From assembly GCA_027082875.1 (NCBI GenBank), contig JALWTK010000117.1, positions 1 through 52,883 on the forward strand: a stretch of 52,883 nt of DNA, read 5' to 3'. This document shows positions 9,320 to 17,472 of this stretch, one piece after another; positions within the stretch are counted from its first letter, which is position 1, and every line of letters begins with the position of its first letter. The notes below the pieces were generated by a model, which saw only the letters and a program-made list of their open reading frames with translations, made no database searches and was not told where the DNA came from. The DNA is from Sulfurimonas sp. (GTDB lineage Bacteria; Campylobacterota; Campylobacteria; Campylobacterales; Sulfurimonadaceae). A program made the position numbers and the translations under genes.

Positions 9320-9348
9320 TTGACTAGACACACATTGTGTGTTATAAT
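9320..9348 (+). promoter_or_regulatory. Sigma-70 promoter with embedded 7-1-7 palindrome, for dinJ/yafQ
   Basis: TTGACT (9320-9325), a 17-bp spacer and TATAAT (9343-9348) make a near-consensus promoter. The spacer holds a perfect palindrome ACACACA-T-TGTGTGT (9328-9342) that abuts the -10. It is followed by AAAGGAG (9361-9367) and the ATG at 9375. This fits autorepression by the RelB/DinJ-type antitoxin, whose family uses ribbon-helix-helix DNA binding. Confidence 0.85.
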
Positions 9349-9374
9349 ACCTTATAATTTAAAGGAGCTAAAAG

Positions 9375-9650
9375 ATGACTGCAACACATAAAGTAAGAAC
9401 AAATGTCTATCTAGATGCAGATATTAAAGCAAAAGCACAAGCAATATTTAAACAGTATGGAATTGGTTTAAGTGATGCGTTTAACATGTTTTTGTCTCAA
9501 TCTGTCTTAGAAAAAGGTATTCCATTTGAGATTAAGATACCAAATCAAGAGACTATAGAAGCTATAGAAGATGCACGATATAATCGTAATATGGAAGCTA
9601 TATCATTTAAGAAGATGCAAGAAGATATGAAAAAATGTATTACAGACTAG
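9375..9650 (+). CDS. RelB/DinJ-family antitoxin
   Basis: The protein has 91 residues. The N-terminus KVRTNVYLDADIKAKAQAIF followed by GLSDAFNMFL is the ribbon-helix-helix DNA-binding fold of RelB/DinJ antitoxins. The acidic C-terminus would wrap the toxin. It has a strong ribosome site and a promoter with a palindromic operator. The toxin gene overlaps its end by 16 bp, in the usual antitoxin-first order. Confidence 0.92.
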   Translation: MTATHKVRTNVYLDADIKAKAQAIFKQYGIGLSDAFNMFLSQSVLEKGIPFEIKIPNQETIEAIEDARYNRNMEAISFKKMQEDMKKCITD

Positions 9651-9907
9651 AAGTTACTAAAACTTTTAAAAAAGATATATCTAAGCTTAAGTACTCAAAT
9701 GAGCATTATAGTAAGTACATAGTCTATCTAGCTTCACTACTAGAAAATAAACCCTTACCTCCAGAGTCTTTGAACCACAAGCTAAAAGGTAAATGGAGTG
9801 ATTTTATGGAGTTTCACGTCAGTGGAGACTTACTTGTGATTTATAGAATTGAGGAAGATACTCTTCAGCTAGTTAGAATAGGATCACATTCACAGCTTTT
9901 TGACTGA
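9635..9907 (+). CDS. YafQ-family mRNA interferase toxin (RelE superfamily)
   Basis: The protein has 90 residues. It shows the YafQ pattern: an N-terminal strand YRLEVTKTFKKDI, then HKLKGKW, MEFHVSGDLLVIYRI, and the C-terminal RIGSHSQLFD. In E. coli YafQ, His and Asp residues in the corresponding core and the C-terminal GSHSELF motif are needed for ribosome-dependent mRNA cleavage. Equivalent residues are present here, so it is probably active. It overlaps and follows the DinJ-like antitoxin. Confidence 0.92.
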   Translation: MYYRLEVTKTFKKDISKLKYSNEHYSKYIVYLASLLENKPLPPESLNHKLKGKWSDFMEFHVSGDLLVIYRIEEDTLQLVRIGSHSQLFD

Positions 9908-10097
9908 GCAATAGTAAAGTAGCTATGATAGTAGTTTAAGACGCAAATGTATGATGGGTGCTGTTTGGGTGTTTAAAAGTCCCGGAATATAGCCGGAATA
10001 AGGTTTAAAACAGTGATTTCTGAAAGTGTATAAAAAGGCTTAAAATCACCTAGTTTACGATGTTCTGAGAGTTTTAAAATTTATTATTTTTGAAGTG

Positions 10098-10172
<75 letters not shown>

Positions 10173-10199
10173 ACATTTGAAAGTTACTCTTAAAAAAAG

Positions 10200-10276
10200 T
10201 GGTGTCAAGAGGGGGACTTGAACCCCCGACCCCCGGCTTATGAGACCAGTGCTCTAACCAGCTGAGCTACCGTGAC
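10200..10276 (-). tRNA. tRNA-Met (CAT), elongator type
   Basis: The anticodon loop CTCATAA lies between CTGGT and GCCGG, the T arm is GGGGGTTCAAGTCCCCC, and the CCA is encoded. The anticodon CAT could also belong to the minor tRNA-Ile (lysidine-modified). The D-arm region (TAGCTCAGCTGGTTAGAGC) resembles elongator Met. It lacks the initiator's run of three G:C pairs in the anticodon stem. One acceptor pair (C5 against T68) is mismatched. Confidence 0.88.
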
Positions 10277-10421
10277 ATCTTTTAAGAGGGTGGAATTATA
10301 ACCATGCAAAGCTTTAACTTTGTTTAATTATGAAAAGATATTTTTATTTGTAGCTATATATGAGTCAAAAGTTGAACATTTTATTTTAAATATGGTTTAT
10401 GATTGTTTATGAAGATATAAG

Positions 10422-10496
10422 TGGTGACCCCGAGGAGAATTGAACTCCTGTAACATGGATGAAAACCATGGATCCTAACCGCTAGACGACGGGGCC
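10422..10496 (-). tRNA. tRNA-Glu (TTC)
   Basis: The acceptor stem GGCCCCG pairs with CGGGGTC (one G-T pair). The D arm has the Glu-typical GTCTAGCGGTTAGGA form. The anticodon loop TTTTCAT gives TTC, and the T arm is AGGAGTTCAATTCTCCT. The CCA is encoded. Confidence 0.96.
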
Positions 10497-10510
10497 ACTA
10501 AGTATTGTTA

Positions 10511-10586
10511 TGGTGTCCTGTGATGGATTCGAACCATCGGCCACATCATTAAAAGTGACGTGCTCTACCAGCTGAGCTAACAAGAC
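10511..10586 (-). tRNA. tRNA-Lys (TTT)
   Basis: The acceptor stem GTCTTGT pairs with ACAGGAC, the anticodon loop CTTTTAA gives TTT, the T arm is GATGGTTCGAATCCATC, and the CCA is encoded. It is the first gene of the tRNA cluster and lies directly after a consensus promoter. Confidence 0.96.
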
Positions 10587-10616
10587 ATTTTATCTCTTAT
10601 TTGTTAAGAGGTCGAA

Positions 10617-10645
10617 ATTATAGACAAAAATGATTTGGATGTCAA
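10617..10645 (-). promoter_or_regulatory. Consensus promoter of the tRNA cluster
   Basis: On the minus strand TTGACA (10645-10640), a 17-bp spacer and TATAAT (10622-10617) lie about 30 bp upstream of tRNA-Lys. Both hexamers match the sigma-70 consensus perfectly, as expected for a stable RNA promoter. A second TATAAT (10300-10295) may give tRNA-Met and tRNA-Asn an additional start. Confidence 0.85.
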
Positions 10646-10813
10646 GAAAAAGAGAGATGAATTGTAAAATTTATATTTATAGGTCTATTTCTATGCATAT
10701 GTAGAGTGCATAGAATATTGTTTTGTGTAATAAATACTGTTTTGTATAAAATTAATAGACCATTCAATCGTATTAAACTATAATTGTTCTACTATAATTA
10801 CAAAGGGATGAAA

Positions 10814-11821
10814 ATGAAACAAAAAAACATTTATTTACTACTTATAAGTTTAGGCTTGATTTTTATAAATGGTTGTGCACAAAAAGTAGGGATGAAAGCA
10901 CTCGAACCAGCACAAGTTGATAGAGTTTCAAATACGAAAAAGATTACTGTCACAAACTTCAAGAATGATAGCATAGGCCTCTCAAACAAGATAGAAGCAG
11001 ATCTTGCAGGGTTTAGCATAGAAGGTAAAAACTACTTTACAATAATAGGTAGAAATGATTTTAATAAAATACTAACAGAGCAAAAACTCCAAAATAGTGG
11101 TTTAGTTGATCCAAAAACTGCGACGGAAGTTGGGCAACTTATAGGTGCAGAGGCTATTATAAGTGGAAATGTAGGCCGTGCTACAGCAGAGGATACATAT
11201 TTTTACGAAAAGAGATCCCGCTGTGCAGATAAAAAATGTACAAAACTTGTATACTATAATGTTCGATGTAAAAAAAGAATAGTAGGGCTTTCAGCGGAGA
11301 TAAGAATAGTAGATGTAGAGAAAGGAGATATAATTTTTGCAGATACACTTGATGATAGTAATGTTTATAAACACTGCTCTGATGATCAAAGAATTATTCC
11401 CTCAACTGAGATTGTTGCTCAAAAACTAGCACGTGACATAGCGAGTAAGTTTACATATAAGCTAACTCCTCACTATAGACATTTTGATGTTTCACTTCTT
11501 GAAGATCCCGATATTGACTATACTGACAAGCAAGAAGAATTACTCAAAGTCTCTTTGGAATATATAGAAAAAGGACGTTATGAGAAAGCTGAGGTCCTCT
11601 TAAAAAGATTAGTAGATGCAACTGCCTCACAAAGTTATGTACCATTTTACAATCTTGGTGTTATAAGTGAGGCTCGAGGAAAGTATAATGAAGCAAAAGA
11701 GTACTATACCTATGCAGATAATCTGATGGTTGAACCAGTTGATGAGATAAATGATGCAGTAGTGAGAATAGATAAACTTATAAAAAGGCGAGATAAAACT
11801 CGTCAGCAGATAAGTAGATAG
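10814..11821 (+). CDS. CsgG-like lipoprotein with C-terminal TPR
   Basis: The ATG at 10814 is chosen because AAAGGG (10802-10807) lies 6 nt before it. Upstream ATGs give an unlikely signal peptide. The 335-residue product has a signal ending in the lipobox FINGC. The next ~200 residues match the CsgG/LpoB-type domain: KKITVTNFKND, FTIIGRNDFNKIL and VGQLIGAEAIISGNV. A tail contains one or two tetratricopeptide units (about 240-310). CsgG-family lipoproteins form outer-membrane export pores or periplasmic scaffolds. In Campylobacterota they often pair with LPP20-type lipoproteins, as here. Exact role unknown. Confidence 0.8.
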   Translation: MKQKNIYLLLISLGLIFINGCAQKVGMKALEPAQVDRVSNTKKITVTNFKNDSIGLSNKIEADLAGFSIEGKNYFTIIGRNDFNKILTEQKLQNSGLVDPKTATEVGQLIGAEAIISGNVGRATAEDTYFYEKRSRCADKKCTKLVYYNVRCKKRIVGLSAEIRIVDVEKGDIIFADTLDDSNVYKHCSDDQRIIPSTEIVAQKLARDIASKFTYKLTPHYRHFDVSLLEDPDIDYTDKQEELLKVSLEYIEKGRYEKAEVLLKRLVDATASQSYVPFYNLGVISEARGKYNEAKEYYTYADNLMVEPVDEINDAVVRIDKLIKRRDKTRQQISR

Positions 11822-11829
11822 GAGTATTT

Positions 11830-12828
11830 ATGCAGTATGTTATTTCTCTTATCCTAGCACTTTTTGTATTGAGCGGATGTGGTGCGACTAAGCAAGTAAA
11901 TGTAAGACCTCAAACACTTCCTTCTTGGTACACACATCCTCCGTCTTCTACAGCTACTACACTTTATGCCTTAGGAGAAGGTGAGACAAAGAAAGAAGCT
12001 ATAGCCGAAGCTCTCTCATTTATGGCATCTACACTGAGTGTAAAAATAAGCTCTTCATATAATGCTAAAACAGTTGTTAAAGAGGGAACTACTCATAACT
12101 CTTCAGATGGAACTTATAAGAGTGAGATTCAGAGTGATGTTGCTGAGATTCGCATCAGTAACTACGAAGTTCTAGAGTCTAGGTCTTTAGGCTTTAAACA
12201 CTATGCTGTAGTAGTGAAATCTGATAAACAGAAACTTTTTAAGAGTATGAAGCAGGAGTTAGATCAGAGATTTTTGATGATAGATAAGGATGAAGCATCT
12301 TTAATACATGCTGGTGCTATTAAGCAGTTGGTTTTTTATCGCAAGACTAAAAATTCGCTGAAGTCTCTACCAAATACTCTGATTGTGATGAATGTTTTAA
12401 ACCCTCGTTTTGAAGGTTATGGGTATATCCGTAGTTCACAACTACTTAGCTCAAAGTACCAAGATATAGTGCAAAACATTAGCTTTAGTGTACGAGCAAA
12501 TGGTGAAGCTCAAAATTTAAAAGCAGTCGTAAGTTCTGCACTCAGTGAAAAAAGATTAAGAATAAAAGAGTCAAAGAGTGTTATGCACTACACTATATCT
12601 ATAAATGCGAAGATAGTAAAAACAGAAGCTTATGGTTTTACTCTTGCTAGAAGTGAAGTAACTTTTACTACGAAAAACAGTAAAGGAGTAGTTGTTGGTA
12701 CACATAAAGTAAATATTACAGGACAATCTTCACAAGGCTATAGTATAGCAAAGCAGAACCTCTCCATAAAACTGACACAACTTATACAAAAAGAGAGTAT
12801 AGCTAAGGTTTTAGGCTTAGATATTTAA
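11830..12828 (+). CDS. LPP20-family lipoprotein
   Basis: The protein has 332 residues, with a short signal peptide and the lipobox VLSGC (Cys near residue 17). The mature start LPSWYTHPP followed by LYALGEGETKKEAIAEAL is the signature of the LPP20 lipoprotein family known from Helicobacter. It begins 8 bp after the CsgG-like gene with GGAG before the ATG, so the two are probably one operon and may act together at the outer membrane. The C-terminal half has no clear match. Confidence 0.8.
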   Translation: MQYVISLILALFVLSGCGATKQVNVRPQTLPSWYTHPPSSTATTLYALGEGETKKEAIAEALSFMASTLSVKISSSYNAKTVVKEGTTHNSSDGTYKSEIQSDVAEIRISNYEVLESRSLGFKHYAVVVKSDKQKLFKSMKQELDQRFLMIDKDEASLIHAGAIKQLVFYRKTKNSLKSLPNTLIVMNVLNPRFEGYGYIRSSQLLSSKYQDIVQNISFSVRANGEAQNLKAVVSSALSEKRLRIKESKSVMHYTISINAKIVKTEAYGFTLARSEVTFTTKNSKGVVVGTHKVNITGQSSQGYSIAKQNLSIKLTQLIQKESIAKVLGLDI

Positions 12829-12890
12829 TAATTATTAACCTCAAAGTCATATACTTACGGAACTTAAAATCATACAAGGTTGTGTAAGTC

Positions 12891-13838
12891 ATGATAAATA
12901 AAATTCAAGAAGTCAAAAAAGAAGTAGCTAAGGTAGTTGTTGGTCAAGAGCAGATGATAGATTCTCTACTTATCGCACTTATGTGTGAGGGCCATATTCT
13001 CATAGAAGGTGTACCAGGGTTAGCAAAAACTACTACTGTAAATGCCCTTGCTAAGGCTCTTGGTTTAAACTTCAAGCGTGCTCAGTTTACTCCTGATCTT
13101 CTCCCTTCAGATATTCTAGGTGCAGAGATTTATGATCCTCAGAACAATCAGTTTAAGATAAAAAAAGGTCCTATTTTTACAAATCTTTTACTTGCAGATG
13201 AGATCAACCGTGCTCCAGCAAAAGTTCAATCTGCACTTTTAGAAGTGATGCAAGAGAAGCAGGTGACACTTGGTGATACTACTTTTAAACTAGATCCTCC
13301 ATTCTTCGTAATGGCGACACAAAACCCAGTAGAGCAAGAAGGTGTTTATCAGCTCCCTGAAGCACAGCTTGACCGTTTTATGCTCAAACTTGTTGTCGAT
13401 TACAACACGAAAAAAGAAGAGTTAGAGATAGCTCGCCGTATATCTAGTGGCAAGTTTGAAGAGATAAATGCAGTACTTAGTGAGAAAGATATCTTAGATC
13501 TTAAGGCAAATATCGCCTCTATTCATGTAGATGCTGAAGTTGAAGAGTATATGATAGAGCTTGTAAACGCGACAAGAAATCCTAGTGAATATGGATTGAG
13601 TGCAATAGAAGAGTTCATTCAATTTGGAGCGAGTCCTCGTGTGAGCATAGATATGTTTAAAGCTGTAAAAGCGATGGCATTTATGCGTGGGAAAGATTTT
13701 GTTACACCTATAGATGTTGCTTACATTGCTAAAGAGTTGATGCGACATCGTATCGTGCTTACTTATGAAGCAGAAGCAGAAGGTGTTACAACGGATGAGA
13801 TCATCCAAAAAGTACTTGAAGCTGTAGCGATACCTTAA
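12891..13838 (+). CDS. MoxR-family AAA+ ATPase
   Basis: The protein has 315 residues, typical MoxR length. The Walker A is GVPGLAKTT, Walker B LLADEINRAPAKVQSALLE, sensor 1 MATQNPVEQEG, and the arginine-finger region LPEAQLDRF. MoxR ATPases act as chaperones that mature metal-dependent or membrane complexes, usually with DUF58 and von Willebrand A partners encoded next door. Here the next gene is ung, so it is an orphan in this window. The ribosome site is weak. Confidence 0.93.
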   Translation: MINKIQEVKKEVAKVVVGQEQMIDSLLIALMCEGHILIEGVPGLAKTTTVNALAKALGLNFKRAQFTPDLLPSDILGAEIYDPQNNQFKIKKGPIFTNLLLADEINRAPAKVQSALLEVMQEKQVTLGDTTFKLDPPFFVMATQNPVEQEGVYQLPEAQLDRFMLKLVVDYNTKKEELEIARRISSGKFEEINAVLSEKDILDLKANIASIHVDAEVEEYMIELVNATRNPSEYGLSAIEEFIQFGASPRVSIDMFKAVKAMAFMRGKDFVTPIDVAYIAKELMRHRIVLTYEAEAEGVTTDEIIQKVLEAVAIP

Positions 13839-13842
13839 GTCT

Positions 13843-14529
13843 TTGCTTTGTCTCCCTTCTTCATGGGCTTCTCTCTTAGCGGAGGAGACTCAAAAAGAGT
13901 ACTTCTTAGAATTAGATAAGTTTGTCACTAATGAGTATAAGACACAAATAGTATTTCCCCCAGAAGAGAAACTTTTTTTTGCCTTTGAACTTGTAGCTCC
14001 AGAGGATGTAAAAGTAGTCATACTTGGACAAGATCCTTATCATGCAAAGGGTCAAGGGCATGGTCTTGCTTTTTCTGTATCTATAACAACAAAAATTCCC
14101 CCATCCCTTAAAAATATCTATAAAGAGTTAGTCAAAGACATGAATTGCCCAGAACCTAGAGATGGAAACCTAGAAAAGTGGGCGAAAGAAGGTGTTTTGC
14201 TTATAAATAGTGTGTTAAGTGTAAGAGAAGCAAAGCCAAACTCTCATAAGGGCAGAGGTTGGGAGATTTTTAGTGATAGTGTGATTCAAAAACTCTCAGA
14301 GAAGTTTGAAAATATTGTTTTTATTCTCTGGGGAGCACCTTCTCAGAAAAAAGAGGAACTGATAGATGAGACAAAGCATCTCATTCTTAAAGCACCACAT
14401 CCCTCACCACTCTCCTCATATAGAGGTTTTTTCGGCTCAAAGCCTTTTTCTCAGGCAAATGTTTATCTTGCTAAACATAAACGCCAAGAGATAAAATGGT
14501 GCCTTAGTGGACAACAAACTCTGCTATAA
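13843..14529 (+). CDS. ung: Uracil-DNA glycosylase, family 1
   Basis: The 228-residue protein removes uracil from DNA. The catalytic water-activating motif GQDPYHAKGQGHGLAFSV and the DNA-intercalation/His motif HPSPLSSYRGFFGSKPFSQAN are intact. The proposed start is a TTG at 13843 giving MLCLPSSWASLL, which matches the usual UNG N-terminus (LPxSW). No clear ribosome site is seen, so coupling to the moxR stop 5 bp upstream is likely. Its end overlaps the convergent gene by 26 bp. Confidence 0.96.
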   Translation: MLCLPSSWASLLAEETQKEYFLELDKFVTNEYKTQIVFPPEEKLFFAFELVAPEDVKVVILGQDPYHAKGQGHGLAFSVSITTKIPPSLKNIYKELVKDMNCPEPRDGNLEKWAKEGVLLINSVLSVREAKPNSHKGRGWEIFSDSVIQKLSEKFENIVFILWGAPSQKKEELIDETKHLILKAPHPSPLSSYRGFFGSKPFSQANVYLAKHKRQEIKWCLSGQQTLL

Positions 14530-15505
14530 CAGCTAAGTGATCTGAGTATCCTTTGCCTTTATGAACACGAGGTTTACGACTCATCTGCCATCTGTAGATA
14601 TTTTTTCCCTTAAAAAGATAAGCGGGTCTATAAGACTCTATTGAGTGGAGTTTATAATGCATTCCATTTTTATTAAGTAGTGAAGGGGAGACTATGATAC
14701 TGTCCATCGCCTCTTTTTTCCCTCTAAAGATGTAGGAGTAGCGTTTACCCTCAGTTGTATCGTACCAAAGATTATAAAACTCACCATAAGGGACACAGAC
14801 CTTAGTAGCACTTTCTTTGTGCTCTAAAGTACCAAGTATATGGTTTATACCAGTAACTCCATTTGTATCATTAAGCTTGCGTTTGCGTTTAAAGAGGATA
14901 TTCTCTTCATAGTGAGAGTTAAAGTCTCCAAGAAGAATGATGTTCTTTTTTTCACCTAGCTCTTCAACTCTTTTCATTACTTTTTTTGCAGAAACTATCC
15001 TCATACTCTCGGGTCCAGACTTCGCTTTCCAGTGATTAACTAGTAGAAAAAACTCTTCACCTTTGACACGAAACTTTGCCTCTAAAATATTTCTATATCG
15101 ATAAGAAGATTGCACCGCTATCTCATGAGTATAGACAAAAGGAATTTTACTGAGGATGGCTACTTTTACACTTGTATCTTTGTAATTTGCTATCTTGAAG
15201 TACTGGTAATAAATGCCATCGCGTTTAAGTTGCATACGAAGATCTTTGAGAGCTTGGAGAGACTCTATCTCCTCTAGTCCTATGATGTCCGCGTTTATCC
15301 CTTTGATGACACGAGAGATATTTTTGAGTTTTATTCTATAGTTTTTGAGGTTCCATTTTGAGCGGGTATTTGGGATGAACTCTTTGTACTCATGCCCACT
15401 TCTTTGCAGGTCAAAAAGATTTTCGACATTATAAGTAGCTATTTTCAAGGTAGTTTCTCCAAAGAGTGTAGATAAAAAAAGGGTAAGTAGGAGAAAAACT
15501 CTCAC
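14504..15505 (-). CDS. Secreted endonuclease/exonuclease/phosphatase-fold protein
   Basis: The protein has 333 residues with a signal peptide (MRVFLLLTLFLSTLFGE). The fold motifs of the EEP superfamily are present: KIATYNVENLFD (metal Asn), IIGLEEIE (metal Glu), NHWKAKSG (catalytic His), ILLGDFNSHYE (catalytic D-x-N) and YSDHLAV (the SDH motif). It is therefore probably an active metal-dependent phosphodiesterase or nuclease exported to the periplasm or outside. It is the last gene of the minus-strand series from 21577 and overlaps the M3 peptidase gene by one base. Substrate unknown. Confidence 0.85.
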   Translation of the reverse strand: MRVFLLLTLFLSTLFGETTLKIATYNVENLFDLQRSGHEYKEFIPNTRSKWNLKNYRIKLKNISRVIKGINADIIGLEEIESLQALKDLRMQLKRDGIYYQYFKIANYKDTSVKVAILSKIPFVYTHEIAVQSSYRYRNILEAKFRVKGEEFFLLVNHWKAKSGPESMRIVSAKKVMKRVEELGEKKNIILLGDFNSHYEENILFKRKRKLNDTNGVTGINHILGTLEHKESATKVCVPYGEFYNLWYDTTEGKRYSYIFRGKKEAMDSIIVSPSLLNKNGMHYKLHSIESYRPAYLFKGKNIYRWQMSRKPRVHKGKGYSDHLAVIAEFVVH

Positions 15506-17454
15506 TACTTGATGCCATTTAAACGCAGAAGCTGGTCTGTATTTGGCTCTCTACCCATAAGTTCTTTAAAGAGGACAGACATACTTTTTGCTCCACCACC
15601 ATTAAGGATGACTTCGAGATATTTTTTGGCAGTTTTTGATTCAAAGATACCCTCATCTATCACGGCATAAAATGCATCAGCACTTAGAACTTCTGCCCAT
15701 TTATAGCTATAGTATCCAGCCGCATACCCACCAGCAAAGATATGTGCAAACCCATTTTGGAACTTGTTATACTCTGGTGTTTTGATAAGTGCAGTCTCTT
15801 CTCTAATGGCATTTAAAATATCTTGTACCTCCCCACTTGAGTGGACTCCACTATGTACTTTGAGGTCAAATATAGAGAACTCTAACTGTCTTAACATTCC
15901 CATAGCTGAGAGGAAGTTTTTACTCTTGACCAGTTTTTCTATCATCTCATCAGGGATTATTTCGCTTGTCTCATGATGCTTAGCAAACATCTTAAGCACC
16001 TGTGGCTCATAAGCAAAGTTCTCTAAAAACTGTGAAGGAAACTCTACAGCATCCCACTCAACACCATTAACTCCACTCACTTCGTTTTCATTTACCTTAG
16101 ATAGGATATGGTGGATGGTATGTCCCATCTCATGAAAGAGTGTAACTACATCATCGTGGCGAAGTAGAGAGGCTTGAGTATCGCTTGATGCTGGGAAATT
16201 ACACACTACAAACGCAGAGGCAAGTTGTTCTGCACCTGCTTCATCAAGACAGTGTGTCTGGTAGTTGTGCATCCAAGCACCACCGCGTTTAGGCTCTCTA
16301 GCTTCTAGGTCGAGATAGATTCTCGCACGAAGAGTATCTGCCACATAGACATCATAAGAGAATGCTTTGTCATGCCAAAGTTTTTCTTCTACTTTCTCAA
16401 ATCTCATACCAAAGAGTTTACCTAAAAAGTCAAACATACCGTTCACAACAGATCTCTGCTCAAAGTAAGGGCGATACTCCTCTTCATCTATCTCATACTG
16501 AGCTTTTTTAAGTATCTCACCATAAAAGGCAGTGTCAAAACTCTCTAGTGGCATCGGTGCGATAGCTTGAAGCTCTTTGAGCTCTGCTTGAGCCTGCGTC
16601 TTTGAGTTTTGTAAGAGATTGTCTAAAAAGCCTAAAACAGTTGCTCCATCCTTTGCCATCTTACTCTCAAGTGAGTACTCCACATAGTCACTAAAGCCAA
16701 GTAGTTTGCTCATTTCATCTTTGAGTACAAGTATCTCTTCGATGATTTTGGCATTTTCAGGAGCACGAGAGACATAGGCCTTGTAGAGCTCTTGGCGAAT
16801 CTCTCTGTTCTTTCCGTAGGTCATATAGGCGATGTAAGAGGGCATCTGTAGAGTAAACTTGTACTTTATAACGCCATCTTCTTCAAACTTTGCAGACTCT
16901 ATCTCACTACTTGGTAAACCCTCTATATCAGCCTCATCGGTGATGATATACTCATAAGCATTGGTCGCATCAAGAAGATTTTGCGAAAAGTTATTTGAGA
17001 GTTCACTCTTTCGGATATTTATCTCTTCAAGTCTCTTTTTTGTTACATCGTCTAAGTGTGCACCACTCTGCTCAAAGTGTTTTATGTTAAGCTCTAAAAC
17101 ACGAAGTTGCTCGTAGTTTAAACTCTTCTTTTCTGCTTCTTCTATGGCCTTGTAAGCCTTATAAATATCGATATTTTGAGAGAGTTTCGTAGAATACTCT
17201 GTGATGATAGGTAGACTCTGTGTGTAGACCTCTTGCGTTTGCTCAGAGTTGTTCACTGCGTTTAAGTGCGAAAGTGGAGTAAAAAAGTGTTCTAGTTCTT
17301 CCTCCATCATCTGCATGGGTTTGACAAAGTTGGTATAAGTCTTAGGCTCAAGTTTGAGAAGCTCTTCTACTTTTTGTGTATTTGCTGAGAGTATAGACTC
17401 AAGTTCTTTTATAAAATTTTCTAAATCGCATCTAAATGGTAAAAATTTTGACAT
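15505..17454 (-). CDS. M3-family oligopeptidase (oligopeptidase A-like)
   Basis: The protein has 649 residues, in the range of PrlC/oligopeptidase A enzymes. The zinc site is FHEMGHTIHHIL (HExxH), with the third ligand Glu in the VEFPSQFLENF segment downstream. The C-terminal substrate-binding Tyr motif GGYAAGYYSYKW is intact. No signal peptide is seen, so it should degrade short peptides in the cytoplasm. It follows the trypsin-like gene by 18 bp. Confidence 0.93.
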   Translation of the reverse strand: MSKFLPFRCDLENFIKELESILSANTQKVEELLKLEPKTYTNFVKPMQMMEEELEHFFTPLSHLNAVNNSEQTQEVYTQSLPIITEYSTKLSQNIDIYKAYKAIEEAEKKSLNYEQLRVLELNIKHFEQSGAHLDDVTKKRLEEINIRKSELSNNFSQNLLDATNAYEYIITDEADIEGLPSSEIESAKFEEDGVIKYKFTLQMPSYIAYMTYGKNREIRQELYKAYVSRAPENAKIIEEILVLKDEMSKLLGFSDYVEYSLESKMAKDGATVLGFLDNLLQNSKTQAQAELKELQAIAPMPLESFDTAFYGEILKKAQYEIDEEEYRPYFEQRSVVNGMFDFLGKLFGMRFEKVEEKLWHDKAFSYDVYVADTLRARIYLDLEAREPKRGGAWMHNYQTHCLDEAGAEQLASAFVVCNFPASSDTQASLLRHDDVVTLFHEMGHTIHHILSKVNENEVSGVNGVEWDAVEFPSQFLENFAYEPQVLKMFAKHHETSEIIPDEMIEKLVKSKNFLSAMGMLRQLEFSIFDLKVHSGVHSSGEVQDILNAIREETALIKTPEYNKFQNGFAHIFAGGYAAGYYSYKWAEVLSADAFYAVIDEGIFESKTAKKYLEVILNGGGAKSMSVLFKELMGREPNTDQLLRLNGIK

Positions 17455-17472
17455 AGTTGTTATTTCCTTTTT

